Shown here: one piece after another, positions 1-5,918 of the stretch | Layout of the letters: the number at the start of each line of letters is the position of its first letter | How positions within the stretch are numbered: the first letter of the stretch is position 1 | From: Betaproteobacteria bacterium RIFCSPLOWO2_02_FULL_68_150 | Lineage (GTDB): Bacteria; Pseudomonadota; Gammaproteobacteria; Burkholderiales; SG8-39 | Length of the DNA: 11,528 nucleotides | Reading direction: 5' to 3' | Assembly (NCBI GenBank): GCA_001771975.1 | Contig: MERE01000014.1 | Location: forward strand, 1-11,528 | The notes under the pieces: model-generated | Databases searched by the model: none | What the model was told of the DNA's origin: nothing | What the model saw: only the letters and a program-made list of their open reading frames with translations | Translations under genes and position numbers: made by a program

Positions 1-68
1 CGGCGCGCGGCCTGCGCAAGCATCGCCGGCGCACTCCGGGCCACATCACGGTCGAGAACTTCTGGTGA
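1..68 (+). CDS. C-terminal tail of an unidentified protein (partial)
   Basis: An open frame (codons in phase with position 3) enters from the left edge and ends at TGA 66-68, giving about 21 residues ending in GHITVENFW. The tail is strongly basic (KHRRR). I do not recognise the family from so short a fragment. It is judged a real gene end because its stop overlaps the next gene's GTG start in a GTGA, the same junction type seen at the next two boundaries. This suggests it is the upstream member of the same operon. Confidence 0.5.
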   Translation, partial: ARGLRKHRRRTPGHITVENFW

Positions 69-895
69 CGCGGCTCTGGCGGTCGCTGCTGGCGCTCGCC
101 CTGCTGGCGGGTTGCAGCGCGACGCGCCTCGCCTATGACCACGCCGACCTGCTGCTGCGCTGGCGGGCCGAGCGCTATCTGGACGTCCATGGCGCGCAAA
201 GCGACGAGCTGGATGCGCGCGTGGCGGCGTTCCTCGCCTGGCACCGGGCCCATGCTCTGCCGCTGTACGCCAGGTTCGCGCGCGAGGCCGAAAGCCGCCT
301 CGCGCGCGAGCTCTCGCGCGCCGACCTCGTTTGGAGTTACGATTCGCTCCATACGCACATAAGGGCGGCGATGCGCGCGGCAGCGGAGGAATCCGCCCCC
401 TTGCTCGACCGCCTCGGCCCCGAGCAGATCGAGCACGTGCAGCAGCGGTTTGCGGACGACAACCGCAAGTTTGCGAAAGAGCAGCTCGAGGGCGACGACG
501 GGGAGCGCCGCAAACGACGCGTCAAGCGCAACGTCGAGCGGCTGGAGGAGTGGCTGGGGGGGCTGAGCGATGCGCAGGTCGAGCGGGTCCGGCAGTACAG
601 CGAGCGCGCGCCGCTCGTCGGCGCGATGCGCGACCGCGAGCGCCGGCGCCTGCAGGCCGAGTTTCTCGCCATGCTGCGCGCGCGCGAGGCGGGCAAGCGC
701 CTGGCCGACTGGGCCGAGCACTGGGAGCGCCACCGCGAGGCGGCTTTTGTCGCCGCGCATCGCGCCAATCGCGACGCGCTGTTCGACCTGCTGCTCGATC
801 TCGACCGGATGCTGACCCCGGCGCAGCGCGAATCGGCACAGGCCCGCTTGCGCGAATTTGCCGTCGACTTCGAGCGGCTGGCAGGCAGGAAGTGA
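65..895 (+). CDS. DUF6279-type outer-membrane lipoprotein
   Basis: A predicted 276-residue lipoprotein. The N-terminus (MTRLWRSLLALALLAGC) is a lipoprotein signal peptide: a basic n-region, a Leu/Ala core and a lipobox LAGC with the lipidated Cys at residue 17. Ser at +2 fits outer-membrane sorting. The mature part is Arg/Glu/Ala-rich and largely helical. It begins with an RLAYDHADLLLRWRAERYLD-like segment that I associate with DUF6279 lipoproteins of Beta- and Gammaproteobacteria, whose function is unknown. Length is normal for that family. The GTG start at 65 is chosen because it overlaps the upstream stop (GTGA) and places the signal peptide exactly at the N-terminus. Its own stop overlaps the next gene's GTG. 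The family call is from memory of the sequence pattern; the lipobox is seen directly. Confidence 0.8.
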   Translation: MTRLWRSLLALALLAGCSATRLAYDHADLLLRWRAERYLDVHGAQSDELDARVAAFLAWHRAHALPLYARFAREAESRLARELSRADLVWSYDSLHTHIRAAMRAAAEESAPLLDRLGPEQIEHVQQRFADDNRKFAKEQLEGDDGERRKRRVKRNVERLEEWLGGLSDAQVERVRQYSERAPLVGAMRDRERRRLQAEFLAMLRAREAGKRLADWAEHWERHREAAFVAAHRANRDALFDLLLDLDRMLTPAQRESAQARLREFAVDFERLAGRK

Positions 896-2952
896 GCGAA
901 CTCAGCCCGCTGGCGCCGGTGGCGAAGGCCGAGTCCGCAGCGCTCCCCGGCTTCGCCGGACGCCCGCGCCACCCGCACCTCGAGGTCGAGGCGATCCTCG
1001 CCAACGCCTGGATCGGGATCGCGTTCACGCGCGAGCGCAAGTTCTTCCTCTGCAATCCGAAGTTCGCCGAGATTTTCGGCTGGGCGCCGGAGGAGCTGAT
1101 CGACCAGCCCGGGGACGTGGTCTATCCCTCGCGCGAAAGCTACGAGGCGCTCGGCCAGATCGCGATTCCGCTGCTCGCCGCCGGCGGCCAGCTGGATCTC
1201 GAGTGGCAGATGCGCCGCCGCGACGGCTCGGAATTTCCCTGCCGCATCATCGCCCAGGCGATCAACCCGGCCAATCCGTCGCAGGGCACGGTCTGGATCG
1301 CCGACGACTTGAGCGCACGGCGGCGCCACGCGGAGGAACTCGCGCGCCTGGCCGGGGAGCGCGATGCCCTGATGAATTCGGCCGCGAACGCGCCGCGCGA
1401 TGACGCCGCGAACGATCAGGCGGGGCGCACCGCCGAGCTGCAGACGGCCATTCACCGGCTGGAGGTCGAACTCACGCAGCGCCGGCAGGCCGAAGGGCGC
1501 GTGCTGGGCGAACGCACCGCCGAACTTCGGGCCACGATCGAGCGGCTGGAATCCGAGATGGTGCAGCGCGTGCAGTCGGTGGAGCGCGCGGTCGCCGAGC
1601 GCACCGCCGAGTTGCAGGCCACGAACCAGCGGCTCGAGGCCGAGATCGCGGAGCGCAAGCTGGCGGAGGGACGCGCACAGCACCTCGCCGATCACGACGT
1701 GCTCACCGGCCTGCCCAACCGGAGGCTGTTCGAGGATCGCGTCACCCAGGCACTCGTATTCAGCGTCCGCAACCGCAAGCTCACCGCAGTGATGTTCGTG
1801 GACCTCGACCGCTTCAAGCATGTCAACGACACGCTCGGCCATGCGGTGGGCGACGCGATGCTCAAGGAGGTCGCGCAGCGGCTGGTCGACCAGCTGCGCG
1901 AGGGCGACACGATCTGCCGCCTCGGCGGCGACGAATTCGTCATCCTGTTGCCCGAGATCAAGCGCTCCTCGGACGCCGCGCACGTGGCGCAGAAGATCAT
2001 CGAGGCGGTGGCGCAGCCGGTGACGCTGGACGAACGCGACTTGCATATCACCTGCTCCGTCGGCATCAGCGTGTTTCCCGACGACGGTCGCGACGCCGAG
2101 GCGCTGATCCGCAACGCCGACGCCGCGATGTATCACGCCAAGGAGATCGGCCGCGCCAATTACCAGTTCTTCACCGAGCAGATGAACGTCGCGGCGACGC
2201 GCCGCCTGGCGCTCGAGGGCGACCTGCGGCGCTCGGTGCACAACGGCGAGCTGCGGCTGCGCTGCCAGCCGGTGATCGACCTCAAGACCGGCGCCGTGGC
2301 GGGGAACGAGGCGCTGCTGCGCTGGCAGCATCCGGCGCGCGGCCTGGTGTCCCCGGGCGAGTTCATGCAGCTGGCCGAGGATACCGGCCTGATTCTGCGG
2401 ATCGGCGAATGGGCGCTGCACGAGGCCTGCCGCTGGGCGAGGGCGCTCGGCGACGGCAATCTGCTGCCCGTAGCGGTCAATCTTTCGGCGCGCCAGTTCG
2501 GCGATCCCAAGCTGCTCGAGGTGGTGTCGCGCGCCTTGCGCGAGACGGGACTGCCGGCGCACCTGCTCGAGCTGGAGATCGGCGAGCCGGCGATCATGCA
2601 ATTTCCCGATGTCACGCTGCCGACGCTGCGCAAGCTCAAGGACCTGGGCGTGACGCTCGCGATCGACGATTTCGGCACCGGGCATTCGAGCTTCACCTTC
2701 CTGCGGCGCTTTCCGGTCGACAAGCTCAAGATCGATGTCTCCTTCATCGCCGACATGGCCGAGCACAAGGACAACGAGGCGATCGTCGTCACCATCGTGA
2801 GCCTGGCGCATGCGCTCGGTCTGAAGGTGGTGGCCGAGGGCGTCGAGACCGAGGCGCAGGTGGAGTTCCTGCGCGGCGTGCACTGCGACTACGCCCAGGG
2901 CTACCACATCGGCGAGCCCGCCGAGACCAGCGGCGCGGGCGAGACCGCCTGA
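892..2952 (+). CDS. PAS-GGDEF-EAL cyclic-di-GMP synthase/phosphodiesterase
   Basis: A 686-residue cytoplasmic signalling protein with no membrane segment. A PAS domain (about residues 32-145, with the S-box-like RRRDGSEFPCR) is followed by a long coiled coil (about 150-265), a GGDEF domain (about 269-430) and an EAL domain (about 440-675). The cyclase motif GGDEF is intact at 345-349. A product-inhibition I-site RxxD (REGD) lies five residues before it. The phosphodiesterase domain keeps EAL at 473-475, VNLSARQF, ELEIGE, DDFGTGHSS, KLKID, VAEGVET and YAQGY, so its metal- and substrate-binding residues are present. Both activities are therefore plausible. Two departures are EIGEP where ELTES is usual and an EAL domain that ends soon after YAQGY, without the usual final helix. 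GTG at 892 is chosen because it overlaps the lipoprotein stop (GTGA). The open frame extends upstream to 331 only as an out-of-frame shadow of that gene. The ligand sensed by PAS is unknown. Confidence 0.93.
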   Translation: MSELSPLAPVAKAESAALPGFAGRPRHPHLEVEAILANAWIGIAFTRERKFFLCNPKFAEIFGWAPEELIDQPGDVVYPSRESYEALGQIAIPLLAAGGQLDLEWQMRRRDGSEFPCRIIAQAINPANPSQGTVWIADDLSARRRHAEELARLAGERDALMNSAANAPRDDAANDQAGRTAELQTAIHRLEVELTQRRQAEGRVLGERTAELRATIERLESEMVQRVQSVERAVAERTAELQATNQRLEAEIAERKLAEGRAQHLADHDVLTGLPNRRLFEDRVTQALVFSVRNRKLTAVMFVDLDRFKHVNDTLGHAVGDAMLKEVAQRLVDQLREGDTICRLGGDEFVILLPEIKRSSDAAHVAQKIIEAVAQPVTLDERDLHITCSVGISVFPDDGRDAEALIRNADAAMYHAKEIGRANYQFFTEQMNVAATRRLALEGDLRRSVHNGELRLRCQPVIDLKTGAVAGNEALLRWQHPARGLVSPGEFMQLAEDTGLILRIGEWALHEACRWARALGDGNLLPVAVNLSARQFGDPKLLEVVSRALRETGLPAHLLELEIGEPAIMQFPDVTLPTLRKLKDLGVTLAIDDFGTGHSSFTFLRRFPVDKLKIDVSFIADMAEHKDNEAIVVTIVSLAHALGLKVVAEGVETEAQVEFLRGVHCDYAQGYHIGEPAETSGAGETA
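1426..1686 (+). repeat. Three tandem 29-residue coiled-coil repeats
   Basis: Three consecutive 87-bp units (1426-1512, 1513-1599, 1600-1686) encode residues 179-207, 208-236 and 237-265 of the PAS-GGDEF-EAL protein. Each starts RTAEL(Q/R) and carries RLExE at positions 11-15. Units 1 and 3 match at 15 of 29 residues by my count. At DNA level they have diverged, so the duplication is not recent. The motif resembles the common RTAELxxxNxxLxxEIxER linker before GGDEF or kinase domains, normally present once. Confidence 0.85.
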
Positions 2953-3743
2953 GCGCGCGCAAGCCGCCGCTTCAGTTTTCGCACGCCAACGGCTTCCCGG
3001 CGCCGTGCTATCGAGCGTTGCTCGACGAACTCGGCCGCGACTGCCGCATCGGCGCGATCGAGGCGATCGGCACCGATCCGCGCTACCCCGTGAGCGAGAG
3101 CTGGACGCACCTGGTGGAGCAGCTCGAGGACACGATCGAGCGCGAGTGGCGCGGCGAGCCGGTATTCGGCGTCGGCCACTCGCTCGGCGGCTATCTCACC
3201 TTGCTCGCCGCGGTGCGGCGGCCCGAGCTGTTCCGCGCCATCGTGCTGCTGGATGCCCCGGTGATCGGTCCGATCAAGGGGCGGCTGCTGGGCGCGAGCA
3301 AGCGCTTCGGCATCGTCGACCGCGTCACCCCCGCCGGCGCGACGCGCGACCGGCGCAGTTCCTGGCCGAGCCGGGAGGATGCCAAGGCGCACCTGCGCAC
3401 GCGAAAGCTCTTTCGCCGCTTCGCCGGGGAGTGCCTGGACGACTACGTGCGCCACGGCCTGGTCGGCGGGCGCGGTCATCTGCGCCTGCGCATCGATCCG
3501 GAGATCGAGTACCGGATCTACCGCACCGTGCCGCACGACATGTGGCGCCATGCGCGGCGCCTGGATGTCCCGGCGGGCTTCGTCGGCGGCGCCGACTCCG
3601 ACGTGGTGCGCCTGGTCGGCCTCGCGGCGATGCGCGCGTTCCGCAAGCGCAGGGTGCCCGGCGGACATCTGTTTCCGTTCGAGCACCCGCGCGAGGCGGC
3701 GGCGGCGGTCGAAGCGTTGCTGAGGGAACTGAGCGGGCCGTAG
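2949..3743 (+). CDS. Alpha/beta hydrolase (serine hydrolase), probable CTG start
   Basis: About 264 residues. The nucleophile elbow is GHSLGG with Ser78. An acid candidate is Asp216 or Asp218 in GGADSDVV, and His240 in PGGHLFPFEHP completes a Ser-Asp-His triad. The N-terminus QFSHANGFPAPCYRALL matches the first strand and oxyanion region of soluble alpha/beta hydrolases of the esterase/lactonase/haloperoxidase kind. The substrate is unknown. No signal peptide is seen. Start choice: the conserved HANGFP block begins about nine codons after CTG 2949, and I see no ATG, GTG or TTG in this frame close upstream. The next GTG (about 3090) would remove the core. CTG 2949 makes a CTGA overlap with the preceding stop, mirroring the two GTGA junctions upstream. 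Its stop lies in the loop of a hairpin shared with the convergent TPR gene. The product class is firm; the start is inferred. Confidence 0.85.
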   Translation: MSARKPPLQFSHANGFPAPCYRALLDELGRDCRIGAIEAIGTDPRYPVSESWTHLVEQLEDTIEREWRGEPVFGVGHSLGGYLTLLAAVRRPELFRAIVLLDAPVIGPIKGRLLGASKRFGIVDRVTPAGATRDRRSSWPSREDAKAHLRTRKLFRRFAGECLDDYVRHGLVGGRGHLRLRIDPEIEYRIYRTVPHDMWRHARRLDVPAGFVGGADSDVVRLVGLAAMRAFRKRRVPGGHLFPFEHPREAAAAVEALLRELSGP

Positions 3744-3765
3744 TCGCGGCCCGGCCGCCGCTCAG
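3729..3765. terminator. Hairpin spanning two convergent stop codons, possible bidirectional terminator
   Basis: CTGAGCGG (3729-3736) pairs perfectly with CCGCTCAG (3758-3765). GCCG (3737-3740) then pairs with CGGC (3752-3755) across a 2-nt bulge, leaving an 11-nt loop. The hydrolase TAG lies in the loop and the minus-strand TGA of the TPR gene lies in the stem. There is no T-tract on either side, so it is either a non-canonical bidirectional terminator or an mRNA-end-protecting structure. Confidence 0.45.
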
Positions 3766-4427
3766 GCGGTGCGCGCGCGCCTGGCTTTGAGCAGCTCCTC
3801 GGCGCCGCGGAGATTGATTTCGACGCCGTTCATATTGGGATTGACGTCGAGTGCGCGCCGCCAGTAATCGATCGCGCGCTCATACTGCTCGAGCTGGAAG
3901 TAGATCTGGCCGTATCCGGACAGCGCGCCGAAATGGAACGGATTGCGTTTGATCACCTCGTCGCAGTCGGCAAGCGAATGGCGGTATTCGCCGGCCAGGT
4001 AGTGGACCGTGGCGCGCTTGTTCCAGCCTTCCGCGAACTCGGGCCGCTTGCGGATCACCTCGCTGAAGGTGGCCGCGGCCTTGCCATGCTCGCCGGCCTG
4101 CATCTCCTCCACGCCGCGCGCCATCAGGCGGTCGATGGCGGCGTCGCCCGAGCGGCTCCACAGCAGCCACAGCCCCTGCTCGGCGTAGGCACGCACGAAG
4201 GGACTCTCGTCGCGCAGGCGCTTGAGGAGCAGCGCCTGATCCTCCGGGCTGCCGCGGTTCGCGAGCCAGACCACGGCTTCGGCGCGCCGTTCGGTCTGTG
4301 CGTGCTCGAGATCGGCGAGCGCCTCGGCGCGCGACGACGGTGCCGGGAATGCATTCTGCGCCAGAGCTGTTAAGGTGATGACGAAAGCAGACCTCAGGAG
4401 GCGGGCATGAAAGCGGTACTCCGACAT
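3762..4427 (-). CDS. Exported HEAT-like/TPR repeat protein
   Basis: 221 residues with an N-terminal signal peptide (hydrophobic core about residues 13-23, likely cleavage after Ala26 or Ala29 in QNAFPA), so probably periplasmic. Residues about 48-98 form a HEAT-like helical pair (AVVWLANRGSPEDQALLLKR, then FVRAYAEQGLWLLW). Residues about 102-205 hold three TPR units, including AEGWNKRATVHYLAGEYRHS and ALSGYGQIYFQLEQYERAI. Such repeats mediate protein-protein contacts; no enzyme motif is seen. ATG 4427 is the only usable start that keeps the signal peptide. Its frame stays open far upstream, antisense to the binding-protein gene, but that extension is composition-driven. The start lies 21 bases inside the divergent TPR gene and has no clear Shine-Dalgarno. 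A TATGAT six bases before the ATG would make the mRNA leaderless. Confidence 0.85.
   Translation of the reverse strand: MSEYRFHARLLRSAFVITLTALAQNAFPAPSSRAEALADLEHAQTERRAEAVVWLANRGSPEDQALLLKRLRDESPFVRAYAEQGLWLLWSRSGDAAIDRLMARGVEEMQAGEHGKAAATFSEVIRKRPEFAEGWNKRATVHYLAGEYRHSLADCDEVIKRNPFHFGALSGYGQIYFQLEQYERAIDYWRRALDVNPNMNGVEINLRGAEELLKARRARTA
4396..4401 (+). promoter_or_regulatory. Shine-Dalgarno AGGAGG fixing the nested start at 4407
   Basis: A perfect AGGAGG lies five bases before ATG 4407. It supports this start although the ATG is inside the first codons of the divergent minus-strand TPR gene. Confidence 0.75.
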
Positions 4428-4880
4428 GCATCCATCATAGCCGTGTTCCTGTCGATGGCGGCACTCGCCGACCCCGGCGTCGGGCCCGGAGCGCATGCCG
4501 AGGCCCCCGCAGACCCGGTGCTGGAAAAGGTCCTGGCGGCGAACGCGCAGGCCGACTGGCGCCGTTCGCAGGAGCTGCTGCGCGAGGCGCTTGCCAGGGA
4601 CCCTGCGAACGCCGATTACCACAATCTGTATGCCTACGCGCTGCGCAAGGGTCCCAACCCGAGCCTCGACCAGGTGTTCAAGCATTACCACGAGGCGCTG
4701 CGCATCAATCCGAATCACCGCGGCGCGCACGAGTACATCGGCGAGGCCTATCTCCTGCAAGGCAACCTCGCCAAGGCGAAGGAGCATCTGAGTGCGCTCG
4801 ACCGCATGTGCTTTTTCGGCTGCGAGGAGTATTCGATGCTGAAGAAGGCGATCGCCGAGTCCGAGGCAACGCGCAAGTAG
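4407..4880 (+). CDS. Small exported TPR protein with a C-terminal CFFGCEEY motif
   Basis: 157 residues. Signal peptide MKAVLRHASIIAVFLSMAALA with likely cleavage after Ala21, so periplasmic. Residues about 45-130 form tandem TPR helices (ADYHNLYAYALRKGPNPS, then FKHYHEALRINPNHRGAHEY, then GEAYLLQGNLAKAKEHLSAL). The protein ends with DRMCFFGCEEYSMLKKAI, a CxxxC-containing tail that I recall as conserved in a family of small proteobacterial TPR proteins of unknown function. The two cysteines could form a disulphide or bind metal in the periplasm; this is inference. The start is set by AGGAGG at 4396-4401. The first 21 bases overlap the 5' end of the divergent TPR gene, so the two may be co-regulated or mutually exclusive. 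The downstream binding-protein gene starts 48 bases after the stop and may be partly co-transcribed. Confidence 0.85.
   Translation: MKAVLRHASIIAVFLSMAALADPGVGPGAHAEAPADPVLEKVLAANAQADWRRSQELLREALARDPANADYHNLYAYALRKGPNPSLDQVFKHYHEALRINPNHRGAHEYIGEAYLLQGNLAKAKEHLSALDRMCFFGCEEYSMLKKAIAESEATRK
4434..4439 (-). promoter_or_regulatory. Candidate -10 (TATGAT) for the minus-strand TPR gene
   Basis: TATGAT on the minus strand is one mismatch from TATAAT. It ends six bases before ATG 4427, so transcription would begin at or next to the A of the start codon, giving a leaderless mRNA. No convincing -35 is visible at normal spacing; a TTGACA-like TCGACA is only about 10 bases away. This is a weak call. 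Confidence 0.25.
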
Positions 4881-4894
4881 CCTGCCAGCGCCGC

Positions 4895-4903
4895 TGTTAT
4901 CAT
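4895..4903 (+). promoter_or_regulatory. Candidate extended -10 promoter for the binding-protein gene
   Basis: TGTTATCAT fits an extended -10 (TGn followed by TATCAT, one mismatch from TATAAT) in the 48-bp gap before the TctC-type gene. Predicted transcription would begin near 4910, leaving a short leader that contains the ribosome site. No good -35 lies 17 bp upstream, which is tolerated by extended -10 promoters. Confidence 0.35.
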
Positions 4904-4916
4904 CCCTCCGTCCACT

Positions 4917-4923
4917 GAGGAGG
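4917..4923 (+). promoter_or_regulatory. Strong Shine-Dalgarno GAGGAGG for the binding-protein gene
   Basis: GAGGAGG lies five bases before ATG 4929, an unusually complete match to the 16S rRNA tail. It fixes the start and suggests high translation, as expected for a periplasmic binding protein. Confidence 0.75.
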
Positions 4924-4928
4924 GGATC

Positions 4929-5918
4929 ATGTTCGCATCGCGCTTTGCAGGTTGGCGCTTGCTGTTCGCGCTTGCGGCCGCGCTCGCCGCCGCGCATGCC
5001 GCCGCGCAGGAATTTCCCTCGAAGACCGTGCGCCTGGTCAACCCGTTTCCGCCCGGCGGGCCGCTGGACATCATCGGGCGCACGCTGACCGAGCGGCTGT
5101 CGGCTTCCCTGGGCACCACGGTCATCGTCGAGAACCGACCCGGCGCGGCGGGGAACATCGGCGCCGCGGAAGTGGCGAAGGCGCCGCCAGACGGGCATAC
5201 GCTGCTGCTCACGCTCTACAGCATCGTCACCAGCAACCCGCACCTGTACGCAAAGCTTGCGTTCGATCCGCTCAAGGACTTCGCGCCGGTCACGGCGCTC
5301 GCCACCACCGACTCGGTGCTCATCGCCCATCCCTCGCTGCCGGCGTCGTCGGTTGCGGAGCTCATCGCCTACGCCAGGGCGAATCCCGGCAAGCTGAATT
5401 ACGCCTCGGCGGGAAAAGCATCTCCCGGGCACATTGCCGGCGAGTTCTTCCGCAATCTCACCGGCACGCAGCTCACGCACGTGCCGTACAAGGGCAACGC
5501 CGACGCCGTGCGCAGCGTGCTCGCCGGCGAGACGCAGCTCATGTTCACGCCCTCCACGGTCACCATCCCGCACGCGAAGAGCGGCAAGCTCAAGGTGCTG
5601 GGCGTGTACCTGACCGAGGCGATCGACGAATTGCCCGGAGCGAGGAGCCTCGGCGCGCAAGGGGTCGCCGGGTTCGACGCGAAGAGCCAGCCGTTCTGGT
5701 ACGGTTTGCTCGCGCCTGCGGGCACGCCGTCGAACGTCATCGCGCGCATCAATGCCGACACCGTGAAGGCGCTCAGGGACGAGAAGGTGTCCGGGGCACT
5801 GAAAAAGGCGCGCATCTTCGTCATTGGCAACTCGCCGGAGGAATTTGCGGCCATGATCCGCGAGGGCCACGCGGCCTGGGGCCGCGTGATCCGCGACACC
5901 GGCGTAAAGGGCGAATGA
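4929..5918 (+). CDS. Bug/TctC-family tripartite tricarboxylate transporter substrate-binding protein
   Basis: 329 residues, normal for the family. The signal peptide (hydrophobic core about residues 8-24, cleavage after AHAAA or AAA-Q near residue 27) sends it to the periplasm. The mature protein starts EFPSKTVRLVNPFPPGGPLD, the hallmark first strand and ligand loop of Bug proteins. It continues with VENRPGAAGNIGAAEVAKAP, ANPGKLNYASAG, THVPYKGNADAVRSVLAGE and the usual C-terminal GTPSNVIARINADTVKAL. Family members bind carboxylates or other small organic anions for TctAB-type transporters. No tctA or tctB membrane gene is in the window, so this is an orphan receptor, common in Burkholderiales. 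The stop overlaps the sulfatase start (ATGA), implying translational coupling and a linked substrate. The ligand is not predictable from sequence; a sulfated organic acid is inference from the neighbour. Confidence 0.94.
   Translation: MFASRFAGWRLLFALAAALAAAHAAAQEFPSKTVRLVNPFPPGGPLDIIGRTLTERLSASLGTTVIVENRPGAAGNIGAAEVAKAPPDGHTLLLTLYSIVTSNPHLYAKLAFDPLKDFAPVTALATTDSVLIAHPSLPASSVAELIAYARANPGKLNYASAGKASPGHIAGEFFRNLTGTQLTHVPYKGNADAVRSVLAGETQLMFTPSTVTIPHAKSGKLKVLGVYLTEAIDELPGARSLGAQGVAGFDAKSQPFWYGLLAPAGTPSNVIARINADTVKALRDEKVSGALKKARIFVIGNSPEEFAAMIREGHAAWGRVIRDTGVKGE

Noticed and set aside
331..891. Upstream start for the cyclic-di-GMP enzyme
   Set aside because: The extra 187 residues are an out-of-frame reading of the lipoprotein gene. 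GTG 892 gives a GTGA overlap and a sensible N-terminus before PAS.
337..2907. 856-codon open frame antisense to the lipoprotein and PAS-GGDEF-EAL genes
   Set aside because: Its protein is low-complexity (His/Arg/Leu-rich) with no recognisable domain. It mirrors strongly conserved GGDEF and EAL coding sequence and is explained by high third-position GC.
4428..5870. Upstream extension of the minus-strand TPR frame to 702 codons
   Set aside because: The extra 480 residues are antisense to two well-supported genes, Arg/Gly-rich and without domains. The signal peptide at 4427 marks the real N-terminus.
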